From Beroe forskalii (Eukaryota > Ctenophora > Nuda > Beroida > Beroidae): a DNA stretch of 64,000 bases. Of the stretch, positions 54,823 to 64,000 are shown piece by piece. Position numbers and translations under genes: made by a program. A model generated the notes under the pieces. The model made no database searches and was not told the DNA's origin. It saw nothing but the letters and a program-made list of their open reading frames with translations. How positions within the stretch are numbered: position 1 is the stretch's first letter; every line of letters begins with the position of its first letter. Location: positions 124,001-188,000 of the forward strand of contig WFMF01000021.1 of NCBI GenBank assembly GCA_011033025.1, in the 5' to 3' direction.

Positions 54823-55068
54823 GTGAAATTTTGAATTTATTCCTGAGCTCTGATTTTCTCAAACCTTATAGCCCCGATAAAAATATTTCCATGTGTTTCG
54901 ATCCAAATGAGATTTACTAGAAATGGCACAAAATCATAAATTTGGTCGCTAAAACAGTAGCATTTTGGCTTGTTAACATCCCAAAAGCAATTTAAAAGAT
55001 TTTTGGCACTCACAATGCGTTGATATAAGCCTGTTGTACAGTTTAAAACAACATTATCATGATTTCAG

Positions 55069-55174
55069 GCGACTCGCATGCTACACTCATGGGTGAAGAT
55101 AAAGCTCTTGGAGGAATGCCGGTTAAAGTTCATCATATCATCTCGGTGGCCCATTCTCTAGCTGATCTGATGAG
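55069..55174 (+). CDS. Putative exon with strong splice sites, left palindrome arm
   Basis: Acceptor GATTTCAG ends at 55068 and a consensus donor GTAAGT begins at 55175. The 106-bp exon reads DSHATLMGEDKALGGMPVKV then HHIISVAHSLADLM. The inverted copy at 56558-56663 has the same length and splice sites. A partial direct echo of its 3' end (GTTGATCTGATGAGGTAAGT) occurs in the palindrome centre near 55943. Unknown family, but open frame, phase and splice sites agree. Confidence 0.5.
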
Positions 55175-55424
55175 GTAAGTAAGTTTTAGAGTACTCATCT
55201 GACCGAGCAAATGCGAAGCATTGCCTTTATTTATAAGCTGTGAGCTTCATTTTTTACATTTCTAACGACTATTTATATCGGTGTCCTTGTGGAAGTACGA
55301 CTTGAAATTCTAGCTTCCCATCTCTTTAAATTTGCATACATTGAGCTTGCAGTATAATTCTGATGGCTTCATAATTTGCAAAATGTCGGCGATCTTGTTC
55401 TATGAGGAGGTTGACATCGAAAAA

Positions 55425-55512
55425 ACAAAGTGGCCATGACCTGGACTCGAACCCTGGGCCTTTCGCCCAAGTGACCCAAGGCCTACCACTATGCCATCTC
55501 AGCGATGTAGGA
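55425..55512 (-). ncRNA. tRNA-derived pol III promoter sequence (SINE head or tRNA relic), left arm
   Basis: On the minus strand the sequence contains TGGCATAGTGG, matching box A (TRGYNNARNNG), and GGTTCGAGTCC, matching box B, about 35 bp apart. The acceptor-like ends pair with wobbles but the T-stem is mismatched, so it is not an intact tRNA. A tRNA-derived SINE head is the likeliest reading. Confidence 0.6.
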
Positions 55513-56226
55513 AAAGTATTTTGACGCAGCATATTCATTATTTTGTTATTCGAACAAAACTTTTCAAAATTGCAAGATTTTTCTTTCCTAAGCCATTTCC
55601 ACTTAAAAACTCAATACCTACCCAAATATCGAGTGCAATAACTCTGTATTGCGACATTTCTCTGGGGAGGGGGAGCTAGAATATCAAGTCGTACTGCCAT
55701 AAGGATCAGGGCGTAGCCAGATTTTTGAGAAGGAGGCGGAGAGTTACATTCGAAATCTGTTGAATGTTTTATTTTGCTTGGCTCAAAGCTCTCATTATGA
55801 CAAAATGAAATTTTTTCGCAATTTCAGTCCAATTAGGGGGAGGCAGCCGCCTGTGTCGCCTTCCCCCTGACTACGCCTCTGATAAGGATACCGCTACCAA
55901 TATAGTCGAGATAATAATATCCTATCGGTGGCTGGTTATCTTGTTGATCTGATGAGGTAAGTAAGTTACAAAGTCCTCTTCTGGTTGAGAAGTTTCATTT
56001 ACATTTCTAATGTCTACAGGTAGTGGTATTCATATGAAATTAGGGATTGAAATTCTAGCTTCCCATCCGGAGAAATGGCGAACACCACAGTTATTTCATT
56101 CTTAAATTGGGTAGGTATTGAGTTTTTAAGTGGAAATGGCTTAGGAAAGAAAAATCTTGCAATTTTGAAAAGTTTTGTTCGAATTACAAAGTGGTGAATA
56201 TGGTGCGTCAAAATACTTTTCCTACA

Positions 56227-56305
56227 TCGCTGAGATGGCATAGTGGTAGGCCTTGGGTCACTTGAGCGAAAGGCCCATGGTTCGAGTCCAGGTCATGGCT
56301 ACTTT
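56227..56305 (+). ncRNA. tRNA-derived sequence, right arm copy
   Basis: Inverted copy of the left-arm sequence, with box A TGGCATAGTGG and box B GGTTCGAGTCC, differing by a few bases (TTGAGCG for TTGGGCG). Orientation is plus. Confidence 0.6.
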
Positions 56306-56557
56306 GTTTTTTCGATGTCAACCTCCTCATAGAACAAGATCGCCGACATTTTGCAAATTATGAAGCCATCAGAATTATACTGCAAGCTCAATGTATGCAA
56401 ATTTAAAGAGATGGGAAGCTAGAATTTCAAGTCGTACTTCCACAAGGACACCGATATAAATAGTCGTTAGAAATGTAAAAAATGAAGCTCACAGCTTATA
56501 AATAAAGGCAATGCTTCGCATTTGCTCGGTCAGATGAGTACTCTAAAACTTACTTAC

Positions 56558-56663
56558 CTCATCAGATCAGCTAGAGAATGGGCCACCGAGATGATATGAT
56601 GAACTTTAACCGGCATTCCTCCAAGAGCTTTATCTTCACCCATGAGTGTAGCATGCGAGTCGC
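56558..56663 (-). CDS. Putative exon, right palindrome arm (copy of 55069-55174)
   Basis: On the minus strand the acceptor CAG and donor GTAAGT bound the same 106-bp exon, encoding the same DSHATLMGEDKALGG and VHHIISVAHSL words. The exon is unchanged although surrounding arm sequence differs at scattered sites. Convergent with the left-arm copy. Confidence 0.5.
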
Positions 56664-57848
56664 CTGAAATCATGATAATGTTGTTTTAAACTGTACAACA
56701 GGCTTATATCAACGCATTGTGAGTGCCAAAAATCTTTTAAATTGCTTTTGGGATGTTAACAAGCCAAAATGCTACTGTTTTAGCGACCAAATTTATGATT
56801 TTGTGCCATTTCTAGTAAATCTCATTTGGATCGAAACACAAGGAAATATTTTTATCGGGGCTATAAGCTTTGAGAAAATCAGAGCTCAGGAATAAATTCA
56901 AAATTTCACATAATCTCAGTGATGCAGCACGATCATGAACTTCGAATCCTGGCAAGCCGATCACTGTATTTGTTCCACCTGACGATAGTCGGGTTACCTG
57001 AAATGATACATGGTGTAAATTAAAGATTGTTGTGGTGATGCTTATAGCTATGCTAATAGCATGCTTTTCGAATTACTATGTAGCTAAAGCATAATCAAGA
57101 CAATTTGTCGGACTTCAACACGTTCAATAATAGTGTTTCTTATTATGAAACAGGCTCTGGCAGCCAATCTATGCAGCCCTGTCTCTCCGTCGTTATTTGT
57201 ACCTCAATGTGATTACTCAGTTTAATGAGCATAAATTAATGATAAACAAGCTTTCAAATTTGCTTTTTGGATATCAGACGGTGATCAGACTATTTAGACA
57301 AGGTACAACAGCTCCAAATTTTTACAGCATAAGATTGTAACAATATCCAGATCTGTCATGATTCTTTAAACACAAGGAAATATTATTATACAGGATATGA
57401 TAGGAAAAACATCGCACTTCCTGATCAGAAAACCGATACTCTGTCTCCCACGTCGAGACCACTTGGAAGATGAGACATACTTCTTGCTAAACTTGAAGCT
57501 CATTTCTATCCCATATTTTGTCCCGCTTGGCAATAAAGTCGAGTGTTTCAACAAGCAAAGTACTTATACTTGATATACTTTGAAGTAGAGTTTGGGTTAA
57601 GGTGGAATCACTATCAACTATACCTCAGGTCCTCTGCCGTCCTGTCTCTAATTCGTGAGTACCTTTCAGCGGATGAATCGTCCTGCGTTCGAGGACTATC
57701 TGTCTCTGAGAACGCGCTGAGTTGCGCGCGCGTCCAGCGTCTCCTACTGCCCTCTGATTGGCCCATGTTTTGATGTCACGTGACCAAGTTTACTTGTGAG
57801 CCGGCGCGGATGTTCTATTCGATCCGCCAATTTCAAATACGCCGAGTT

Positions 57849-58570
57849 TAATAGTTCTAACCCTAACGCAATGAACAAAGAAAATCTAAAATAAATTCTA
57901 TGGGAGGATGTACATTTTAAATCATATAATGGCCGTCTTAAATAATTATTCAAAATAATATTAGAATAATTATCATTTATGTCAGATTTAGATTTGGTCA
58001 TTCAAATCTCTCTTGATATAAGTCTATTATTGAGATAACCTCAGGTGCCTTGTGTGTGATTCTGATTGATTAAGTTGATGTGAATTGGAGTCAAAATGCA
58101 ATGTTCAATGTTGTCAGAGCGAGATGTTGTCAGACATTTTTATAATTTGATAGAAGAGCATTCAGCCTAAATTAATAAAACCTGGAATTATTTGCAGGAA
58201 GCTCGAATTCATGTATGCTCATGATTATAAAATATAATTCGATTCTTTTTTTTTCGTTTATAGTCAGGGGTTCTATTTCTATAGAGAAAAGTCTGAAGTC
58301 ATCGACGTATTAGTTTTAGTTAATATAGTTAATCTTACATCTTACATCTGAACTTGTAATCTAACATCTTCAATTAACTGTACATCCAATCGATATTTTT
58401 TGTTGCAGTAATTTTCTGAATTACTCTTAATTTAATTACTCCGAATTTTGTTGTGGTAATTGTTGCAGTAATTTTTTTAATTTACTCTGAATGTGAATTT
58501 TTATTGAATCATTTAAGTGTTGATAAAATGAAATAGTTTATTTGTGCGTACAGTGATGTGCAATTACTAA
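57849..58570. other. AT-rich spacer, nothing recognised
   Basis: No coding signal. A duplicated TTGTTGCAGTAATTTT-type word occurs at about 58401 and 58459. Confidence 0.5.
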
Positions 58571-58572
58571 TC

Positions 58573-58667
58573 GCCGCGCACGAGAAATAGGCGGTTTAAC
58601 GTCATCAACTCACTACATTATTATATGATAATGACGTCATCTCAACCGCCTATTTCTCGTGCGCGGC
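58573..58667. repeat. Perfect 24-bp stem hairpin
   Basis: 58573-58596 (GCCGCGCACGAGAAATAGGC and four further bases) is exactly complementary to 58644-58667, with a further ACGTCAT/ATGACGT pairing in the 47-nt spacer. Perfect pairing implies recent origin or constraint. Confidence 0.85.
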
Positions 58668-58913
58668 ATATAATTTACGGTATTAACTATATGAAGCGGA
58701 AAACATGACAATACACGAAAGTTAGTGATTGGATCATGTTTCTCGTTGCACCCGTAGTTATTTCTTTATTTATTTTAATGTACAAAGTTGCAGTGATTCG
58801 ATCAATTCATGTCTCTGTGTTTTTGAGTAATATTTATCTGATAGTAATTTTATTCTGATTTCTGTGTAAAGAATCTGGGAGAGATCATCAGTTCTTGTGT
58901 TAGCATGGCACGT

Positions 58914-58999
58914 TGTGTACCCTGTACACTGTACACTGTACAGTGTACACTGTACACTGTACATTGTACACTGTACAGTGTACACTGTACCCTGTATAG
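58914..58999. repeat. TGTACA/GTGTACAC palindromic repeat block
   Basis: About ten overlapping CTGTACA or GTGTACA words in alternating orientation form nested palindromes over 85 bp. Both strands stay open only because of the repeat. Confidence 0.9.
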
Positions 59000-59884
59000 G
59001 GAGACCCTCTTTACACACACGGGTTATCGGGCATGTCAAATCGAATATATATTGTACAACGTTATTATATGCAATGTTATCCCACATATTTTGTTATAAT
59101 AACATGTAACATGCACTGTAATTCTATACGGATCATTGTCATTTGTCACCTACAATATGTACACATCGGAACCTCCTGCTGCCTTTTTGATGTTTTGGTA
59201 GTTTCGTAATTCGTAACTAAAATTTAGCTATGGGTCCACCGGCCAACGGCCAACCGACTAGAAAATTTGCTGTTTCGGCCAATTGGCCGTTGGCTGTTTG
59301 GCCGTTTTTTTCGTTTTTTATCTCTGGTTTTGGCCAGAAGCATCTTAGTTGAAAGTTGTGGGAGAAAAAGTTGTTACAATTTCTATAACCGACATTTTTT
59401 TGCTAATTTGATTGGTGGGGCGTGTCAAATGTGTCAATTGAGGTCATTGAAACAGTCAAAATTTTCCCTTGTGGTTGAAGATGGCTCAAGCTCCATACAT
59501 TTATATAATGCTGTTTTGAATGTTACAAAAATCAAAGAAAGAGAGAATTTTGAAGTTGCTAATGGTCCATGACAATGTGCAGTTCAGGTGGTGACCAATG
59601 ACCATCCCTACTCTTTTAGCATTATAGTCTTATAAATCCATTCCAATATAGTCATATTGTTTTATCCCTGATGCCGTGCCATGCCTGGAACTATTTCCTG
59701 CTCATGTTAGAAACACTCAATTCTATTGACTGACTCCCTGCGTGTATATGACCTAGGGAAGTGGGGAAGACTATACCAATGACCCCCTGCTGCCCCACCG
59801 AACACCCGCCAACCCCCTGGTGTTTTTCATGTTCAAAATCACTCATGATAAGTGTCGAAACAATTATCAGATCTGAAATGGTTC

Positions 59885-60262
59885 AGTAAGGGTTCACCAG
59901 AGGTCAGCAGGGCAGGGGCTCAGTGGGGGCAGCAGGGTGTCGTAGGGTTCACCAGGGGGTCAGCAAGACAGCAGGGGTTCAGTAGGGAGTCACTAGGGAC
60001 CTAAGGGGATAGTGGGGGTCACTGGAGGGTGAGTGGGGGTCGCCAGGGGGTCAGTAGGGGTTAGTGGGGGTCACCAGGGGGTCATTAGGAGTCAGCAGGG
60101 GTCAGTAGGAGTTCAACAGGGAGTCAGTAGGGGGTCAGCAGGGATTCACCAGGGGGCTAGCAGGAGTCAGCAGGGCGTCAGTAGGAATTCACCAGGGAGT
60201 CAGCAGGGGTCAGTAGAGGGCCAGCAGGGGGTTATTAGGGGGTCAGCAGGGTTCAGTAGGGG
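59885..60262 (+). repeat. G-rich minisatellite (GGGGTCAGYAGG)n
   Basis: Irregular 11-14 bp units built on GGGGGTCAGTAGGGG, GGTCACCAGGGGG and GGTCAGCAGGGG. Runs of three to five G at short spacing could form G-quadruplexes on the plus strand. Confidence 0.88.
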
Positions 60263-60830
60263 GATGAATTAGGAATCCATTGGGAAGGGGCTGCAGAACA
60301 GGATGAAAAGACTGAGGAAGAGACTGGGTAGAAGACTCAGAAGGAAGTTGAGGAGCAGTGGCTGATCTTGAGGAATTTGAGAAGGAGGCCAAGGTACTAA
60401 GGCGAGACAAGGGTAAGGAATGCATGGTGCTATAGTGTGAGGCAGATAGACTAGATGGGCTGGGGAACTTTCAGGGCTCAATAGGGCAGGGACAGGCGCT
60501 CAATGGGGGGGGGGCAGCAGGGGTTCACCACGGGGTCAGCAGGGGTCAGTAGGGGGTCATTAGGGGTCAGCAGGGGTTCAGTAGGGTGTCAGTTGGGGGA
60601 TGGACTAGGAATCTATTGGGAAGGGGCTGCAGAACAGGATGAAAAGACTGATGAGGAGACTGGGTAGAGGACTCAGAAGGAAGTTTCGGAGCAGTTGCTG
60701 ATCATGAGGAATTGAGAAGGAGGCCAAGGTACTAGGGCGAGACAAGGCTAAGGAATGCATGGTGCTATAGTGTGAGGCAGGGAGACTAGATGGATAGGGG
60801 CACTTTCAGGGCTAAATAGGGGCAAAGAGG
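60262..60830 (+). repeat. ~350-bp tandem duplication next to the G-rich array
   Basis: 60262-60480 and 60600-60820 are direct copies (both contain TTGGGAAGGGGCTGCAGAAC and GGAATGCATGGTGCTATAGT) separated by more G-rich units. The repeat unit therefore comprises a unique segment plus a piece of the G-rich array. Confidence 0.85.
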
Positions 60831-61486
60831 ACTTTACTGGAAAGAAGGGCAGTGGAATAATGGAGGCAGGAGGTCAAGCGGAGGGAAGCACTGCTGTTGT
60901 ATTAGTAAATATTAGTTGTGGAAAGGTGATATTAGTGGTGGAAAGGCCCGGAAGTGGGAGCAGGAGTGGATTTTACTGGTTGCAGGGCCTTGGGGTTGAC
61001 AGAATTCTGGGAAGCCATCGTTAGCTCCGATAGTCTAATGGCAATGTCAGGGTGAGTAATTCCTTGCAGGACTCTGTGCTGCAGTCTTAATTGGCAAGCC
61101 CTTTTATCAGAATCAAGGAGTCCTCATGCAAGGAGATTTCCTTTCAAGCACTCCAATACTTTCCTGGCCACCGAAAAATATTCAATACCTCTTGGGGAAC
61201 CTACTGAGATGTTAACAGTTGCATTCTCCTGGTCTATGAGTTGCCAAAAGCACTAGACTACGAAAATGAGCTTTATTATCTTTAACACCACATTTTTTCG
61301 CGATTTCGATAATAAGTGTCTTCAAATGTACTCAGGTGTGTTCTTTGAACTATAACAAGCAACTTTCTCTCTGAGAGTTTTTTGATTGTACCCCCCTGAA
61401 GAGCGGTAAATATCAAAAATAGAAAAACGGCCAACCGGCCAACCGTCTAAAAATTTCCAATTTCGGCCAATTGGCCGATGGCCGAA

Positions 61487-62120
61487 CTTAATCCATCTTA
61501 TAACAACTACTTGTATTACTAATTATAGTGTTATTTTGGATCACCATTGATAAATAATTATACTGCATCTTAGGGTTTAAATAAACGTCACAACTTCACA
61601 AGGTTATTTAATGGTAAGTTGCATCATTTATATTATATATAAATCATATATAAATTATAATGAAATAATATTATTTTATATACGACTTGCCATTATTACT
61701 GTACCAACCGCAGCCTATATCTTAATAACTTAATAACCGAATTCATATCTCAATATATCTCAATATATATCCCGGGCATGATTACGAGCTAATTACCCAA
61801 TTAGGGAAGGAGGGAGTATCTCCCATTTGTCCTGCACCTAAAATAGACGAATTAACGTCAATTGTTCGCCATTCTAAGGCCTGATAATGACGTCACGCCC
61901 AGATGCCTATATCACTGACATTTTGATGTCCACGGGATACATCTAAACATATTATATATATATAAATATTTGTATTGTGAAACGTTAAATATAATTTGAT
62001 CTTCTAATTTGGTCTGTTGTTTAATGTAAAGTAAGTTACCATGAGTCATCCCGAACATATTGTTATTATTGCTCTTCCCCGGCTGCGCTACGTTTCAGTG
62101 TTCGTCCTCGCTCCTCGGTG
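61487..62120. other. AT-rich spacer, nothing recognised
   Basis: Contains TATATA-rich runs at 61625-61680 and 61740-61770 only. Confidence 0.5.
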
Positions 62121-62129
62121 CTTTTACAG

Positions 62130-62425
62130 TTCACATGTGTGTGGTACACTTTGTACTACACATGTGTGTGGTACACTTACACAATGTGTGTGGTACACTT
62201 TGTACTGCAGATGTGTGTGGTACACTTTGTACTACACATGTGGTACACTTGGTACTACACACATGTGTGTGGTATGAATAGTAGAATTGGGTAGCGTTAT
62301 GCCTTCATCGTTCTTTTGTGTGTGTTTTTGATTGTAAGTTGTGGAGATCAATAAAAAACGTTGTTTACTTTGTACCACACACGTGTGTGGTACACTTTGT
62401 ATTACACATGTGTGTGGTCCACTTC
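62130..62425. repeat. GTGTGGTACAC minisatellite in two blocks
   Basis: Units of about 26 bp with CACATGTGTGTGGTACACTT and TTGTACTACA occur six times at 62132-62275 and twice more at 62372-62420, separated by about 95 bp of unrelated sequence. ACATGT and GTAC palindromes dominate. Confidence 0.88.
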
Positions 62426-64000
62426 GAACTGCACAATCACCCTTGCCCAACTGATGAACCATCTTAGCCCGTGAGCACCAGTTTATCTTTCCTGGTCTTA
62501 AATTATTTTTAGTTTCAAGTACCCTTTTTACATGGATTTGGAGCCTTGTTCTTAGTTACTTCTACGTAACGCTTGAGCTTGTTCACCTACCTCCCTACTT
62601 ATAATCATCGAGACAGTCCAGTTTAAATTAAAAATCTTTGAAATTATCTGGTAAACTGATCCATCTGACATTCCACCTAACATTCCACCTGACATATGGT
62701 GCCATCATGATTATGATGTGAGAATGTTCAATGAACACCAGATCTTTACACTCGACAGCATATTAAAATATTAGCTTAACCATAGAATCGCGAAATCTTC
62801 AAGACATTGACCAATCAGTGCGCGAATTTACGGCCAACTCGGGCGCTGATTGGTCAATATCAAATGGACCTGTGGGTAAACTGATACACCAGATCTCTAT
62901 AGTCCTGGTAAGCTTTACTGACTGGTGTTTAACGAGGTAACAAACCATGAGATGTAACATATTATCATAGGTCATCATAAGATAATACACGGATAAAAAC
63001 TGAAAATAAATTGATTAATTAATCTTAAATTCTTTATCTTACATCTTTTTTAAGAATTTTAATTTGTTTTTTTTTTATTTACAACTATTTTTACGAGGTA
63101 CATTTTATTTTTTTATTAAACTTTTTTGTTCGTTTTTACTACCACTTTTTGTCGGTTTTCATCATCAGCAATGCATCGACAGGCAGCCTCTCCAGGCATC
63201 ACCATAATACCACTCCACGGCACACCACAAATTAAGGAAGGGAAATGTATTTAAAGAGGGCGAGGAGAGAATAAAATATTACCATGACGTCAACTCCTCA
63301 AATAGAAATATTTGGTCGAGGTCAAATATTAATGTACCGCTTTCCAGTCATTTCTCTTTGTCATGGTACTGTACATTGAAAAATAGAAATTTCTCGGAAT
63401 TATATCAGTACAAAAAAGGACTTATTGAATAATGACTTTCAAAACCTATTATGTAATATATCATGGCTATAATGGCATACGTGGAAGATAGGAACATCTA
63501 CTAATTCCGAGATTATCTAATGACAGTTGCTGATCCGTACTTCTGTTATAAAATCGCCGTAGTTTCTGCAGCCCAAATTCTACATTTACTCTGTACAAGT
63601 GAGTGGCATAATATGAGAGGTAGTGTATAACCCACATTTCCATCTAAAATTGACAACTCAGTGTGCGAGTTGACCCAAAACTAGCATACTCATTGGTCAT
63701 TTGGTCATGGTACTGAGTATAGTGTGTTGTGAGTACATAGTCTGACTCATAATCAAGAGGTCTCAGGTCAATTCCGTGCCATTCCCACTGAGAGATTAAT
63801 GTCAAGATTTATAACCAGCCACACGGTTCACTCAGCCAAGGAAAGTGAGGGTTAAAAGAGGAGCTACTCATTGCAGCGAAGTCTCGGACGATTGAAGTAT
63901 GGATTACACTCCCTTAACCGTCACTGGCTTGGTTACACTTGAATCCTTCGATTCCTGTCATTGGCTGTAAGGCTGCTGTACAAGTGGACACTGGGATGAA
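62426..64000. other. Non-coding end of window with a CCAAT-box inverted repeat
   Basis: ATTGACCAATCAG at 62806-62818 and its complement at 62846-62858, with GCGC inside each arm, form a short inverted repeat. No gene recognised in the remaining sequence. Confidence 0.5.

Larger units (their letters stand above)
53875..57848. repeat. 4-kb palindrome with arms of ~1.7 kb
   Basis: The left arm (about 53875-55640) and right arm (about 56085-57848) are inverted copies with roughly 1-3% visible differences plus small indels; the centre of about 450 bp (55640-56085) is mostly unpaired. Arm ends share GGCGGA..TTGG and GGGCCAATCAGAGGGCAGTAGGAG-type sequence (an inverted CCAAT box). Contained features appear twice, in convergent orientation. 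It may be a genuine inverted duplication or an assembly join of two haplotypes. Confidence 0.9.
59240..61486. mobile_element. Possible 2.2-kb element with GGCCAA-rich inverted ends
   Basis: The left end (59240-59310) and right end (61422-61486) are imperfect inverted repeats of about 65-70 bp rich in CGGCCAACGGCCAA and CGGCCAATTGGCCG, both ending inward with GGCCGTTTTT. Each end is also internally palindromic. The interior has no transposase and contains the G-rich repeats at 59885-60830. No target duplication was found, so the exact limits are uncertain. Confidence 0.55.

Noticed and set aside
55425..55512. Functional tRNA gene
   Set aside because: Boxes A and B are present but the T-stem and anticodon arm do not pair well; a SINE head or relic is likelier.
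58770..59109. Overlapping frames on both strands around the TGTACA block
   Set aside because: The palindromic repeat opens both strands equally; repetitive YSVQC/LYTVH residues carry no domain.

Overview
The window looks like AT-rich nuclear DNA of an invertebrate animal, probably marine. Evidence is spliced coding exons with GT/AG borders, several CR1/L2-type LINEs, a Helitron helicase relic, mariner and hAT debris, many small inverted-repeat (MITE-like) elements and long minisatellites. There are no bacterial operons, rRNA genes or CRISPR arrays. I cannot name the species. Many reading frames break at homopolymers (for example four versus five T, or three versus four A, between two otherwise near-identical LINE copies), so some frameshifts are probably sequencing errors rather than real lesions.

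Layout. 0.6-2.7 kb: a hAT/ZMYM-like relic split by a 5'-truncated LINE. 3.9-11.0 kb: a CR1-group LINE (minus strand) split by a 3.3 kb DNA element with arms of about 500 bp. 11.4-14.1 kb: a degenerate retroelement-type ORF and a Helitron helicase relic. 14.9-18.7 kb and 30.2-34.9 kb: two inverted copies of one unusual transposon whose ends are built of a 10-bp minisatellite; the second copy has a clean 10-bp target duplication inside a mariner transposase. 19.6-24.4 kb: a second, near-identical copy of the CR1-group LINE. 24.6-29.8 kb: a related LINE on the plus strand. Its first ORF combines a PHD finger, an AlkB-like dioxygenase and an SGNH esterase, and a TTAA-type element interrupts its endonuclease. 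35.3-40.4 kb: satellite and hairpin territory, with a 31-bp array carrying about 40 CACGTG E-boxes, three long-stem hairpins and CG-rich modules.

41.3-44.7 kb holds the best host gene candidate: an N-terminal LisH/CstF50-like dimerisation segment followed by a long Ser/Thr/Pro-rich disordered tail. 46.6-53.3 kb holds exons of an ankyrin-repeat gene. The 3' end of one exon, with its splice donor, has expanded into about 47 copies of a 68-bp repeat; an upstream intron carries seven TTACGTAA palindromes. 53.9-57.8 kb is a large palindrome with arms of about 1.7 kb containing putative exons and a tRNA-derived sequence. 58.5-64 kb is non-coding, with hairpins, a TGTACA-rich block, a 2.2 kb GGCCAA-ended element with G-rich repeats, and a GTGTGGTACAC repeat.

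The window is mainly a record of nested transposition. Several insertion sites can be read exactly because the empty site is preserved in a paralogous copy or in a reading frame that rejoins. The strongest candidates for undescribed biology are the minisatellite-ended transposon family, the PHD-AlkB-SGNH LINE ORF1 and the splice-site satellite.
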